Below, one piece after another: positions 35,876 to 44,697 of a stretch of DNA of 64,000 bases. Under the pieces are notes generated by a model. The model did not search any database, was not told the DNA's origin, and was given only the letters and a program-made list of their open reading frames with translations. Made by a program: the position numbers and the translations under genes. The first letter of the stretch is position 1. Each line of letters opens with the position of its first letter. Origin of the DNA: Erwinia phyllosphaerae (GTDB taxonomy: Bacteria; Pseudomonadota; Gammaproteobacteria; Enterobacterales; Enterobacteriaceae); NCBI RefSeq assembly GCF_019132875.1, contig NZ_JAHSPF010000006.1, forward strand, positions 124,001-188,000, written 5' to 3'.

Positions 35876-35962
35876 ATGTTGTCTTTTCCTTATCTAAAGC
35901 AGGCCGCTGCTAATATCTGCAAAAAGAACCGGCGCCTCCGCCAGCACTACAGGTTGTCCTGA
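35876..35962 (+). CDS. Possible 28-aa leader ORF upstream of the hydrolase gene
   Basis: An ATG preceded by GAGGA at nine bases encodes 28 residues (MLSFPYLKQAAANICKKNRR then LRQHYRLS). It ends 90 bp before the isochorismatase-like gene on the same strand. The ribosome site is good, but such short frames occur by chance, and there is no second evidence. Confidence 0.25.
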   Translation: MLSFPYLKQAAANICKKNRRLRQHYRLS

Positions 35963-36051
35963 CACAACGTCATCCTGTCCGTTTTTGGCCTTACGCCAGC
36001 CTGCACTCCGCGTCATGATTGTGTTCCCGCTATCCCCTGCCGGAGTTGAAA

Positions 36052-36594
36052 ATGACCAGTACCGCCCTTTTAGTAATTGACGCTCAGCAATCCTTCTATC
36101 ATCGTGGCTATCAGGAAACGGCGGAAACACCTGCCTTTGAGCAGCAAATCCGCAAGCTGATTGCGGGCTGCCAGCGCCGGAAAATTCCAGTTATAGATGT
36201 GTTTCATCTCGAAGAGGACGGGCCGTTTTCGCTGGCTTCAGGTTTGGTAAAGCGCCTGCCCTTCCTCGATCATCACGCCACGCTAAGGGTACAAAAGAAA
36301 GTGCACAACGCGCTGACCGATTCCGGGCTGGCGGCATGGTTGCAGGAACATCAGATAAAAAACCTGATCGTTAGCGGATTACGTACCGAGCAGTGTTGTG
36401 AAACAACGGCACGTGTTGCCTCCGATCTGGGCTATCACGTCACCTTTGTAACCGAAGCGACGCTGACCTTTCCGATTACGCATAATGGCATCACGCTTGA
36501 TATTGCAGATTTACGCCATCGCACCGAAAGCGTGCTGATAAACCGCTTTGCCACTATTGCTACCGTTGAGCAGTGCTTACACGCCCTGGCATAA
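36052..36594 (+). CDS. Isochorismatase-family cysteine hydrolase
   Basis: The ATG at 36052 follows GGAG by seven bases and gives 180 residues. The catalytic triad of the family is visible: Asp10 (VIDAQ), a Lys in the VQKKVHN segment (residues 82-83) and Cys115 in the SGLRTEQCCETTAR motif, preceded by the expected cis-peptide turn. Relatives hydrolyse isochorismate, nicotinamide, N-carbamoyl amides or similar; the substrate here cannot be told. The GlxA-type regulator gene follows 26 bp later on the same strand, so the two are probably co-transcribed. Confidence 0.88.
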   Translation: MTSTALLVIDAQQSFYHRGYQETAETPAFEQQIRKLIAGCQRRKIPVIDVFHLEEDGPFSLASGLVKRLPFLDHHATLRVQKKVHNALTDSGLAAWLQEHQIKNLIVSGLRTEQCCETTARVASDLGYHVTFVTEATLTFPITHNGITLDIADLRHRTESVLINRFATIATVEQCLHALA

Positions 36595-36620
36595 AGCTAT
36601 TGCTAAAAAGGATCGAAAAC

Positions 36621-37541
36621 ATGGCTATTCCCGTTTGGTTTTTGACGCTGCCGGGCGTCATGACGCTCGATATAACCGGCCCGGCAGAAACGCTACAGCT
36701 GGCCGGTGACGCGTTCGAACTGCGCTACATCGGGCCAGAGGAGAGCGTGATGACCTCAACCAGAATGACCGTCAGCCAGCTTGAGCCATTGCCGGAAAGC
36801 TTACCGGAAGGAAGCTTGCTGATTATTCCGGGCATGGCGGATTCCAGCGTCGATTTCGATACGCCAGCCAGCGTCAAAGCACGTAACTGGCTGACGCGCA
36901 TGCAGCCAATAATCCATGCCGGACGGATTACGCTGGTTTGCATCTGTTCAGGATCTATCCTGGCGGCGCGCAGCGGTCTGCTTTATAACGTGCAGTGCAC
37001 CACGCATCATGAAGTGATCGAGCGGCTAAGAAGCGCCGAACCGACCGCCATCGTGAAGGAAAATCGCATTTTTGTGGAAGATAACGGCATCTGGACCAGC
37101 GCAGGTATTACTGCGGGAATCGATCTGGCGCTGCATCTTATCCAGCGTCTTTGCGGTTCGCAGGCTGCCCTTAACGTAGCGCGCGAAATGGTTGTCTGGT
37201 TTCGCCGTTCGGATGACGATCCACAGCTTTCGCCGTGGTTGCGCCATCGCAATCATATTAATCCAGCCATCCACCGCACCCAGGATTTGCTGATTGCCCA
37301 GCCGGAGCGCGTTTGGCCGCTGGAAGAGATCGCCAACCGCGTTCACGTCAGCGCACGCCATCTGACGCGCCTGTTCAGACAACATTTAGGCATAAGCGTA
37401 CGGGAATATCATGAGCAACTAAAACTGGCGATGGCGAAGCAGCGGCTGCAGCAGGGCGAAGGCACAGAGAAAGCGGCCCTGGCGGCAGGATTTACCTCAT
37501 CGCGTCAGCTAAGGCGGGCCATTCAGCGCTGGGCGAACTAG
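36621..37541 (+). CDS. GlxA-family AraC-type transcriptional regulator
   Basis: Started at the ATG at 36621, which follows AAGGA; 306 residues. The N-terminal half is a DJ-1/PfpI-like domain with the nucleophile-elbow Cys in VCICSGSILAARSG (about residue 112), used here for ligand sensing rather than catalysis as far as known. The C-terminal ~100 residues form a double helix-turn-helix AraC domain (VWPLEEIANRVHVSARHLTRLFRQ). It sits directly behind the cysteine hydrolase gene, which is its likely target and a hint at a small amide or nitrogen compound as inducer. Confidence 0.88.
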   Translation: MAIPVWFLTLPGVMTLDITGPAETLQLAGDAFELRYIGPEESVMTSTRMTVSQLEPLPESLPEGSLLIIPGMADSSVDFDTPASVKARNWLTRMQPIIHAGRITLVCICSGSILAARSGLLYNVQCTTHHEVIERLRSAEPTAIVKENRIFVEDNGIWTSAGITAGIDLALHLIQRLCGSQAALNVAREMVVWFRRSDDDPQLSPWLRHRNHINPAIHRTQDLLIAQPERVWPLEEIANRVHVSARHLTRLFRQHLGISVREYHEQLKLAMAKQRLQQGEGTEKAALAAGFTSSRQLRRAIQRWAN

Positions 37542-37654
37542 CACGGCCTTCTTTATGTGGCGCGGCCCTGTCTGCATACGGCGTTTCAACAGGGAGTTGC
37601 GCTACATTTTTTCGCCGCGTTAACCGGATGACGGCAGAGCAGTCACCCTTCCTG

Positions 37655-38650
37655 CTAACTCACAAAGTGGCGCTTATCAAGCTTGCGTAATCCCATCGCC
37701 AGCAGCAGACTGCCCAGCAGCGTGCTGGCAAAGACCAGCGGGATATCCAACAGCGGATGACTGGTATGGTCAAAATGATGGGTACGGATAAAGTGAATGA
37801 ACAGCGCGTGAAAACCGTAAATTGGCAGTGAATAACGCGAGATAGTGCCCAGAACCGGTAAAATTCGCTCATTTAAGGTGTTTTTAAACAGCACCAGCAA
37901 ACTCACCGCGGCGATAAAGACCACCGGGCCGCAATAGAGATACCAGGTATCGGCAAACGCGCCGTTAATCGCCGTCTGCTGTTTAGTGCCCATCGCAATC
38001 CCCGCCACGCAGGCGACAAAAATCACGCCAGCAGCCCAGCTAACACCGCGACCACGGGTATCCATGGTGCCAATCGCCCTGCCAAACAGCGCATACAGCA
38101 CGTAATAGAAGCTGTCGCCGTTGATGTAGAGATTGAGCGGCAGCCAGTGAAAATTGCCGATGGACTGATCGACCGTATTAGGATTGGCCAGCACCGCCAG
38201 TATAAGCGTCACCACGGCAAGGTAGCCCGCACGCACGTTTTTTACCTGAATCAGGGGTGAAAGCAGATAAACAGCGATAATGGCGAAGAAGAACCACAGA
38301 TGATAGAAAACGGGCTTTTGCAAAAGCATGCGAACAGAAATGCCCTGGCTGATTGGCGTTAGCCAGGTGATATAAAGCAGCGCCACCGCGCTGTAGAACA
38401 CCAGGCAAAGGACAATACGCAGAAAATGGCGGCCCTGAGCGCTGCGTTCGCCAAAAAACAGATAGCCTGAAATCATAAAAAAGACAGGTACGCAGACGCG
38501 CGAGGCGGAATTCAGCAGATTAGAAAGATCCCATGTATGTTCTCCCACTACCGGCGCGTTGGTGATGTACCAGGTCGTGGTGTGGATCATGATTACCATC
38601 AGGCAGGCCACCGCGCGCAGGTTATCTATCCAGGCAATCTTCTGCTTCAT
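37655..38650 (-). CDS. wecH: WecH-like O-acetyltransferase (acyltransferase 3 family)
   Basis: A 331-residue protein with about ten transmembrane helices, beginning [23 protein letters not shown], which includes the acyltransferase-3 catalytic His in the first helix. Length equals that of E. coli WecH (YiaH), which O-acetylates enterobacterial common antigen. Its position next to glyQ, divergently oriented, is the same as in E. coli. Function in this strain is inferred from that orthology. Confidence 0.88.
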   Translation of the reverse strand: MKQKIAWIDNLRAVACLMVIMIHTTTWYITNAPVVGEHTWDLSNLLNSASRVCVPVFFMISGYLFFGERSAQGRHFLRIVLCLVFYSAVALLYITWLTPISQGISVRMLLQKPVFYHLWFFFAIIAVYLLSPLIQVKNVRAGYLAVVTLILAVLANPNTVDQSIGNFHWLPLNLYINGDSFYYVLYALFGRAIGTMDTRGRGVSWAAGVIFVACVAGIAMGTKQQTAINGAFADTWYLYCGPVVFIAAVSLLVLFKNTLNERILPVLGTISRYSLPIYGFHALFIHFIRTHHFDHTSHPLLDIPLVFASTLLGSLLLAMGLRKLDKRHFVS

Positions 38651-38836
38651 TTTGTTCCTCGTTTCGCATTAATGCGTATCAGAGGGTAGCCGGACGGTGC
38701 ATATTCAACAACTTGCGGCAGATGAATTCAGACCAGGCCGTAAAAAAACGGATAGAAAAACATCAGGCCTTCTGATTTTTTTGCGGTTTTCCCTTTCCGG
38801 CGTCATCTTTCTTCGCCATCACGTCAGGCACTTTTA

Positions 38837-38865
38837 CTGACTAACCGACGGTCAAAGGGTATACT
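38837..38865 (+). promoter_or_regulatory. Probable sigma-70 promoter of glyQS
   Basis: CTGACT (38837-38842) and TATACT (38860-38865) are separated by 17 bp and lie 40 bp before the glyQ start. The -10 is a five-of-six match and the -35 a four-of-six match to consensus. Confidence 0.65.
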
Positions 38866-38904
38866 GACGCCCACTTTTAAAACCGTCTCGCGTGCGAAAA
38901 CAAC

Positions 38905-39813
38905 ATGCAAAAGTTTGATACCAAGACATTTCAGGGTCTGATCCTGACCTTACAGGATTACTGGGCACGCCAGGGCTGCACTATTGTGCAACCGCTGGAT
39001 ATGGAAGTCGGCGCGGGTACCTCTCACCCGATGACCTGCCTGCGCGCGCTGGGGCCAGAGCCGATTGCCGCCGCCTACGTGCAGCCTTCACGTCGTCCTA
39101 CCGATGGCCGCTACGGCGAAAACCCAAACCGCCTGCAGCACTATTATCAGTTCCAGGTGATTATCAAGCCTTCACCGGACAATATTCAGGAACTCTATCT
39201 CGGCTCGCTGAAAGAGCTGGGGATGGATCCGACCATCCATGACATCCGCTTTGTGGAAGATAACTGGGAAAACCCAACGCTGGGCGCGTGGGGCCTGGGC
39301 TGGGAAGTCTGGCTGAACGGCATGGAAGTAACGCAGTTCACCTATTTCCAGCAGGTTGGCGGCCTGGAGTGTAAGCCGGTCACTGGCGAAATCACCTACG
39401 GCCTGGAGCGCCTGGCGATGTACATCCAGGGCGTGGATAGCGTTTACGATCTGGTCTGGAGCGACGGCCCGCTGGGCAAAACGACCTACGGCGACGTGTT
39501 CCACCAGAACGAAGTAGAGCAGTCCACCTATAACTTCGAATATGCCGACGTTGATTTCCTGTTCACCTGCTTCGAGCAGTACGAGAAAGAGGCGCAAAGC
39601 CTGCTGGCGCTGGAAAAACCGCTGCCGCTGCCGGCCTATGAACGCATTCTGAAAGCGGGCCACACGTTTAACCTGCTGGACGCGCGTAAGGCCATCTCCG
39701 TCACCGAACGCCAGCGCTATATTCTGCGTATTCGCACCCTGACCAAAGCCGTGGCTGAAGCGTACTATGCGTCTCGTGAGGCGCTGGGCTTCCCGATGTG
39801 CAATAAAAAATAA
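38905..39813 (+). CDS. glyQ: GlyQ, glycyl-tRNA synthetase alpha subunit
   Basis: A 302-residue class II aminoacyl-tRNA synthetase subunit, almost the length of the E. coli protein. The conserved opening ([20 protein letters not shown]) and the catalytic motifs [20 protein letters not shown] and [20 protein letters not shown] are intact. It activates glycine and, as an alpha2beta2 enzyme with GlyS, charges tRNA-Gly in the cytosol. It lies 9 bp upstream of glyS in one operon. Confidence 0.98.
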   Translation: MQKFDTKTFQGLILTLQDYWARQGCTIVQPLDMEVGAGTSHPMTCLRALGPEPIAAAYVQPSRRPTDGRYGENPNRLQHYYQFQVIIKPSPDNIQELYLGSLKELGMDPTIHDIRFVEDNWENPTLGAWGLGWEVWLNGMEVTQFTYFQQVGGLECKPVTGEITYGLERLAMYIQGVDSVYDLVWSDGPLGKTTYGDVFHQNEVEQSTYNFEYADVDFLFTCFEQYEKEAQSLLALEKPLPLPAYERILKAGHTFNLLDARKAISVTERQRYILRIRTLTKAVAEAYYASREALGFPMCNKK

Positions 39814-39822
39814 GAGGCAGCC

Positions 39823-41892
39823 ATGACTGAAAAAACGTTTCTGGTGGAGATCGGCACCGAAGAGCTGCCGCCGAAGGCGCTGCGTAATCTCGCCGAATCT
39901 TTTGCCGCCAATTTGACCGCCGAGCTGGATGCCGCAGGCTTAACGCACGGCGAAGTAAACTGGTATGCCGCGCCGCGCCGTCTGGCGGTGAAGGTTGCCA
40001 GCCTGAGCGCCGCGCAACCCGACCGCGAAGTTGAAAAGCGCGGCCCGGCTATTGCCGCCGCGTTTGATGCCAACGGCGTCGCCACTAAAGCCGCAGAAGG
40101 CTGGGCACGCGGCTGTGGCATTACGGTAGATCAGGCTGAGCGCCTTAGCACCGACAAAGGTGAATGGCTGCTGTATCGCGCACACGTGAAAGGCGAAAGC
40201 GCGCAGTCGCTGCTGCCAAACATGGTCGCTACCTCGCTGGCGAAGCTGCCGATCCCTAAGCTGATGCGCTGGGGCGATTCCGACGTGCAGTTTGTCCGTC
40301 CGGTGCATACCGTTACGCTGCTGCTGGGCGAAGAGAGCATTCCGGCCACTATTCTGGGCGTTGATTCTGCACGCACCATCCGCGGCCACCGCTTTATGGG
40401 CGAGCCGGAATTCACTATCGACAACGCCGATAGCTATCCGCAGATCCTGCTGGAGCGCGGCAAAGTTCAGGCTGATTTCGAAGCGCGTAAAGCGCAGATC
40501 AAAGCCGATGCCGAAGCCGCCGCGCGCAAGATTGGCGGCCACGCCGATCTGAGCGACAGCCTGCTTGAAGAGGTAACCTCACTGGTTGAATGGCCGGTGG
40601 TGCTGACCGCGAAGTTTGAAGAAAAATTCCTGGCCGTGCCTGCCGAAGCGCTGGTTTACACCATGAAGGGCGACCAGAAGTACTTCCCGGTCTACGATGA
40701 CGCGGGCAAGCTGCTGCCAAACTTTATCTTTGTGACCAATATTGAATCGAAAGATCCTGCGCAGATTATTGCCGGTAACGAAAAAGTGGTGCGTCCACGC
40801 CTGGCCGATGCGGAATTCTTCTTTAATACCGACCGCAAAAAGCGTCTGGAAGATAATCTGCCGCGTCTGGAAACCGTACTGTTCCAGAAAGAGCTGGGCA
40901 CGCTGCGCGATAAAACCGATCGTATCCAGGCGCTGGCGGGATGGATTGCCGGGCAGATCGGGGCTGATGTCAATCACGCCACGCGCGCTGGCCTGCTGTC
41001 CAAGTGCGATCTGATGACCAACATGGTGTTTGAGTTTACCGACACGCAAGGCGTGATGGGCATGCACTATGCGCGTCATGACGGCGAAGCGGAAGACGTG
41101 GCGGTAGCGCTGAACGAGCAGTATCAGCCGCGCTTTGCGGGTGACGATCTGCCGTCCAGCCCGGTTGCCTGCGCGCTGGCAATTGCCGATAAGATGGATA
41201 CGCTGGCGGGCATTTTCGGCATTGGCCAGCATCCAAAAGGCGATAAAGATCCGTTTGCGCTGCGTCGTGCCGCGCTGGGCGTGCTGCGCATCATCGTTGA
41301 AAAGAACCTGCCGCTGGATCTGCAAACGCTGACCGAAGAAGCGGTGCGCCTGTATGGCAGCAAGCTGAGCAACGCGAAAGTGGTTGATGACGTGATCGAC
41401 TTTATGCTGGGACGTTTCCGTACCTGGTATCAGGAAGAAGGTCACAGCGTTGACACTATTCAGGCCGTGCTGGCTCGTCGTCCTACTCGTCCGGCAGACT
41501 TTAACGCACGCATGAAGGCCGTTTCCCACTTCCGTACTCTGGAAGAGGCGGCCGCGCTGGCCGCGGCTAACAAACGCGTTTCGAATATTCTGGCGAAATC
41601 GAGCGAGCCGCTGAACGACAACGTGCAGGCTGCGCTGCTGAAAGAGAACGAAGAGATCCAGCTGGCGACCTACGTTTCCGCCTTAAGCAGCAAGCTGGCG
41701 CCTTATTTTGCCGAAGGCCGCTACCAGGACGCGCTGATCGAGCTGGCGCAGCTGCGTACCGCCGTGGATAACTTCTTTGAGAAGGTAATGGTAAACGCAG
41801 AAGAGAGCGAGGTGCGGATTAATCGCCTGACGCTGCTGACCAAACTGCGCGAGCTGTTCCTGCAGGTTGCGGATATTTCGCTGCTGCAGTAA
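39823..41892 (+). CDS. glyS: GlyS, glycyl-tRNA synthetase beta subunit
   Basis: A 689-residue protein, the exact size of E. coli GlyS, beginning [19 protein letters not shown]. It contains the HD-like region ([34 protein letters not shown]) and a C-terminal anticodon-binding DALR-type domain. It recognises tRNA-Gly and completes the alpha2beta2 enzyme. An AGAGGCAG ribosome site overlaps the end of glyQ. Two hairpins follow the gene. Confidence 0.98.
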   Translation: MTEKTFLVEIGTEELPPKALRNLAESFAANLTAELDAAGLTHGEVNWYAAPRRLAVKVASLSAAQPDREVEKRGPAIAAAFDANGVATKAAEGWARGCGITVDQAERLSTDKGEWLLYRAHVKGESAQSLLPNMVATSLAKLPIPKLMRWGDSDVQFVRPVHTVTLLLGEESIPATILGVDSARTIRGHRFMGEPEFTIDNADSYPQILLERGKVQADFEARKAQIKADAEAAARKIGGHADLSDSLLEEVTSLVEWPVVLTAKFEEKFLAVPAEALVYTMKGDQKYFPVYDDAGKLLPNFIFVTNIESKDPAQIIAGNEKVVRPRLADAEFFFNTDRKKRLEDNLPRLETVLFQKELGTLRDKTDRIQALAGWIAGQIGADVNHATRAGLLSKCDLMTNMVFEFTDTQGVMGMHYARHDGEAEDVAVALNEQYQPRFAGDDLPSSPVACALAIADKMDTLAGIFGIGQHPKGDKDPFALRRAALGVLRIIVEKNLPLDLQTLTEEAVRLYGSKLSNAKVVDDVIDFMLGRFRTWYQEEGHSVDTIQAVLARRPTRPADFNARMKAVSHFRTLEEAAALAAANKRVSNILAKSSEPLNDNVQAALLKENEEIQLATYVSALSSKLAPYFAEGRYQDALIELAQLRTAVDNFFEKVMVNAEESEVRINRLTLLTKLRELFLQVADISLLQ

Positions 41893-41903
41893 GTCACACC
41901 ATG

Positions 41904-41920
41904 CCCGCCTTTATGGCGGG
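41904..41920 (+). terminator. Short hairpin after glyS
   Basis: CCCGCC and GGCGGG around a 5-nt loop, followed by TTTA, 12 bp after the glyS stop. It looks like a weak intrinsic terminator; the larger hairpin directly behind it may help. Confidence 0.7.
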
Positions 41921-41924
41921 TTTA

Positions 41925-41964
41925 GCGGGGAATAATAGATCCAACTAAGTCTGTTATTCCCCGC
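41925..41964. other. Long inverted repeat downstream of glyS
   Basis: A 15-bp stem with one T-G position (GCGGGGAATAATAGA pairing with its partner at 41950-41964) around a 10-nt loop. It starts 5 bp beyond the first hairpin and has no T-run on either strand. It separates the core glyQS operon from the AT-rich C58-like gene. Confidence 0.8.
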
Positions 41965-42020
41965 ACCTGACTATGGCTTAATTAATATATACTTTTTTAT
42001 CCGGCCGAAGCGGGCTGGCG

Positions 42021-42599
42021 TTAATAATGAACAGGGCCGGTTACAAATGTTCTAATGGGATTATTTCTGACAGGAAATTGCTCGTTTCTCGTTACTGCAA
42101 TCGCCCATATCTTTTTGACAGGAAAAGCGTTTTTTAAAAAACTGATAAGTTCACCTATCCCTTTTTCAAAAACCCAGGCGCCAAAAGCGGGATTGAAACA
42201 GACCCAGAACTCTCTTTTCACCAGAACAATCCCATGTCCGGTTCCATCAAGCAGGCTCATATTAATAAGGTAAACACCGGGGTGTAAATCCAGCAATTTT
42301 TCCCAGTGTGGAGTCACTCTGCTTAATCTGGCATTTAAATCGTCTTCCGGTATTATACTTTGCCAGCGTTTAATTCTGTCATACTGGTAATCATACATGT
42401 ACTTTAACTGTCTTGCTATAAACTTTGCCGATCCAGAATAATAAATAACATATTCAAGAGGCACCAGTGGACGGTGAAATCCTGATAGCTCATTATAACA
42501 AAATTCTATTGATGCAGCACTACATACGCCGAGAGAAGCTTCAGTTCCATGAAGCTGAGATATTAATACTCTACGATTTATCTCAAATAACTTTATCAT
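42021..42599 (-). CDS. YopT/C58-like putative cysteine peptidase
   Basis: The ATG at 42599 follows AAGGA by five bases and gives 192 residues; a longer frame starts at 42665 without a ribosome site. The pattern resembles peptidase family C58 (YopT, AvrPphB): Cys26 in LGVCSAAS, His122 in GTGHGIVL, and a CFNPAFG motif 14 residues later, at the place of the family's FDPNFG, so the third catalytic residue would be Asn136 rather than Asp. There is no signal peptide, transmembrane helix or obvious secretion domain. The gene is AT-rich compared with glyS. No type III secretion genes are in the window. Assignment is from motif spacing only. Confidence 0.6.
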   Translation of the reverse strand: MIKLFEINRRVLISQLHGTEASLGVCSAASIEFCYNELSGFHRPLVPLEYVIYYSGSAKFIARQLKYMYDYQYDRIKRWQSIIPEDDLNARLSRVTPHWEKLLDLHPGVYLINMSLLDGTGHGIVLVKREFWVCFNPAFGAWVFEKGIGELISFLKNAFPVKKIWAIAVTRNEQFPVRNNPIRTFVTGPVHY

Positions 42600-42770
42600 A
42601 AAGATCCTTTTCAGAAAGAAGATAATAAGTTCGGATAAAATATTAATTGAATTAAACGGCCTCAAAGAGAAAAGAAGACTAATGCGCAGAATAATTTAAC
42701 CCTTCGTGCAATGCAATATCTTCTCTATTAAGTATGACTGCAATACACGCTACCAGATTTATTAACTTAT

Positions 42771-42800
42771 AAAAAAATAGCGGCATCGCTACCGCTATTT
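42771..42800 (-). terminator. Terminator of the alcohol dehydrogenase gene
   Basis: AAATAGCGG and its complement CCGCTATTT flank an 8-nt loop and on the minus strand run into TTTTTTT. It lies about 70 bp past the dehydrogenase stop. Confidence 0.88.
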
Positions 42801-42872
42801 AGATTAACAAAAATAGTATTGCGGGCTGGTACAGTATCGTGCTATTTATGCCTCTACCAGCCGTTACATATT

Positions 42873-43919
42873 TTAACTTTTGGCTTTCATATCAATGACG
42901 AAACGATACTTCACGTCACCTTTCAACATCCGCTCAAACGCCGCTTCAACGTCATGCAGACGAATCACCTCTACATCCGACACGATATTGTGCTCGCCGC
43001 AGAAATCGAGCATCTGCTGCGTTTCCTGAATACTACCAATCGACGTTCCGGAAATGCTCAGGCGCTTAAATACCACTGGCGTCACGTTTGGTGACTTGTG
43101 CGGCGCATCGGGAATACCAACCAGCACCAGATGGCCGTTGGTTTTCAGCGTATTAAGGTACGGATCGAGATCGTGCGGTGCGGCTACGCAGTCGAGAATA
43201 AAGTCCAGGCTGTTGGCTTCTGCCGCCATTTGATCGGTATCTTTAGAGATCACTACCTTACTGGCACCCAGGCGCAGCGCATCTTCACCTTTCGCAGGCG
43301 AGGTGGTAAACAGCACCACTTCCGCACCCAGCGCGCGGGCAAGTTTTACCGCCATGTGGCCCAGGCCGCCCAGACCAATAACGCCTACGCGCTGACCCGG
43401 CTGGATGTTCCAGTGCTTTAGCGGTGACCAGGTTGTGACGCCCGCGCACAGCAGCGGCGCAACCGCGCTTAACTCCAGGTTTTCCGGTACGTTAACCACA
43501 AACTTGCTGTCGACAACGATGCTTTCGGAATAGCCGCCGAAGGTTTTGCCGCCGATAACTTTTTCTTCGCCGTTGTAGGTAGCGGTAAAGCCCGCTTCGC
43601 AATACTGTTCTTCGCCCTGGCTGCACTGCGAACAGTGGCCGCAGGAGTCAACCATCACGCCAACGCCAACCAGATCGCCTGCTTTAAACGCGGTGACATC
43701 GCTGCCGGTGCTAATGACACGGCCGACAATTTCATGGCCCGGCACCAGCGGAAAAGTACTGACGCCCCATTCGTTGCGTGCCATGTGCAGATCGGAATGG
43801 CATACGCCGCAGTAATGAATATCAATGTGTACATCGCCAGACTGTAGTTCGCGGCGCTGGAATTCGAAGGGTTCGAGAGAAGTGGTGGCAGATTTTGCTG
43901 CCAGGCCTTTAACCTGCAT
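42873..43919 (-). CDS. Zinc NAD(P)-dependent alcohol/aldehyde reductase (YahK-like)
   Basis: A 348-residue medium-chain dehydrogenase of the cinnamyl-alcohol-dehydrogenase group. Catalytic zinc ligands are seen in YCGVCHSDLH (Cys37/40 region) and GHE (61-63); the structural zinc loop has four Cys (DSCGHCSQC ... YC near residues 92-109); the nucleotide fold has GLGGLGHMAVKLA. E. coli YahK, an NADPH aldehyde reductase of broad range, is the closest protein I recall, with similar length and ends. It is a single gene with its own terminator. Substrate unknown. Confidence 0.88.
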   Translation of the reverse strand: MQVKGLAAKSATTSLEPFEFQRRELQSGDVHIDIHYCGVCHSDLHMARNEWGVSTFPLVPGHEIVGRVISTGSDVTAFKAGDLVGVGVMVDSCGHCSQCSQGEEQYCEAGFTATYNGEEKVIGGKTFGGYSESIVVDSKFVVNVPENLELSAVAPLLCAGVTTWSPLKHWNIQPGQRVGVIGLGGLGHMAVKLARALGAEVVLFTTSPAKGEDALRLGASKVVISKDTDQMAAEANSLDFILDCVAAPHDLDPYLNTLKTNGHLVLVGIPDAPHKSPNVTPVVFKRLSISGTSIGSIQETQQMLDFCGEHNIVSDVEVIRLHDVEAAFERMLKGDVKYRFVIDMKAKS

Positions 43920-44020
43920 GTGGCTGTCCCCTGTTGGGCAAAGCGGCCCAGGATAAAGAAATGTGCAGGCGTTGGCAAGGCGGAATTGCAGTGATGAAGA
44001 GAACCAGTCGTGCTAATCAT

Positions 44021-44046
44021 AAAACCCGCCGGGCGGCGGGTTTTTT
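44021..44046. terminator. Terminator of yiaG
   Basis: AAAACCCGCC and GGCGGGTTTTTT around a 4-nt loop, ending 4 bp beyond the yiaG stop. The A- and T-runs permit function on both strands. Confidence 0.93.
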
Positions 44047-44050
44047 CTGA

Positions 44051-44344
44051 CTATCCCAGCAGCTCACGGCTGAGACAAGGATTAGACTGAATCAGTAGCA
44101 TTAATTTTTGAGCACTGCGCGAAGGTTTGCTGCGCTTCGCTTCCCAGCTCTTAACCGATGAAACGCTGACGCCCATTGCCAGGGCAAATTCGTCTACTTC
44201 CATGCCGGTAATTTCCCTGATGCGTTTTGGTTCGGGCATGGATACTTCACCCTTTAATGCGGGAGCGGCCTGGATAACTTCACGCGTAAGCACGATGTGC
44301 TCAAGACTGGACAACAACTCACTCATTGGGTCTTTTACTTCCAT
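44051..44344 (-). CDS. yiaG: YiaG, helix-turn-helix DNA-binding protein
   Basis: A 97-residue protein with GAGGAG before the start. Both ends match E. coli YiaG as I recall it (MEVKDPMSELLSSLEHIV at the start, LMLLIQSNP near the end). The Cro/C1-type helix-turn-helix spans about residues 45-75 (VDEFALAMGVSVSSVKSWE). It resembles HigA/NadS antitoxins, but no toxin gene adjoins it. In E. coli YiaG is a predicted regulator next to yiaF; here a fimbrial operon lies between the two. Targets unknown. Confidence 0.88.
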   Translation of the reverse strand: MEVKDPMSELLSSLEHIVLTREVIQAAPALKGEVSMPEPKRIREITGMEVDEFALAMGVSVSSVKSWEAKRSKPSRSAQKLMLLIQSNPCLSRELLG

Positions 44345-44475
44345 AGAGCACTCCTCATAAAAATCACTAATGTGAACAACCAGAGGGAGGATCTGAGACC
44401 CAGATCCCGAATGCTGGCGAACAACAGCCTGAGAAGCTCAATGAGACCGCGCAGGAAAACGCCAGGATTTTTAGT

Positions 44476-44688
44476 ATGGGCGCAAAAGCAGAAATTTGCG
44501 CTCAAATTTTTGACTATTTTTTGCACCTGCTTGCTGAAAAAATATACGGGGAGAAGAGGCGCGTCAGGCCAGGCCAGACGCGGCCTGAAGTGGTAGCGAT
44601 TACAGCGTGGATCTGGCAAGAACAAGGGCAAAAGCCGGTGGCGGAAAACCGGCTGGCAGAAAATTTTTGGCAAGCGTTAAACCAGTAG
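44476..44688 (+). CDS. Small hypothetical ORF divergent from yiaG
   Basis: A 70-residue frame with AGGA about nine bases before its ATG. The product has a plausible balanced composition and a helical central part (YFLHLLAEKIYGEKRR). I do not recognise it. It lies in the gap between divergent yiaG and the last gene of the second fimbrial operon, ending 9 bp before that gene's stop. An opposite-strand frame of 112 residues overlaps it and looks less natural. Confidence 0.35.
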   Translation: MGAKAEICAQIFDYFLHLLAEKIYGEKRRVRPGQTRPEVVAITAWIWQEQGQKPVAENRLAENFWQALNQ

Positions 44689-44697
44689 TAAAAAGCT

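Noticed and set aside
40579..41529. 316-residue minus-strand frame inside glyS
   Set aside because: Typical shadow of a GC-rich essential gene; His/Gln/Arg-rich and without a ribosome site.
44051..44344. YiaG as HigA/NadS antitoxin of a toxin-antitoxin pair
   Set aside because: The protein matches YiaG at both ends, and neither flank encodes a RelE/HigB-like toxin.
44335..44673. 112-residue minus-strand frame upstream of yiaG
   Set aside because: It overlaps the yiaG ribosome site and start, lacks its own ribosome site, and its composition looks like a shadow.
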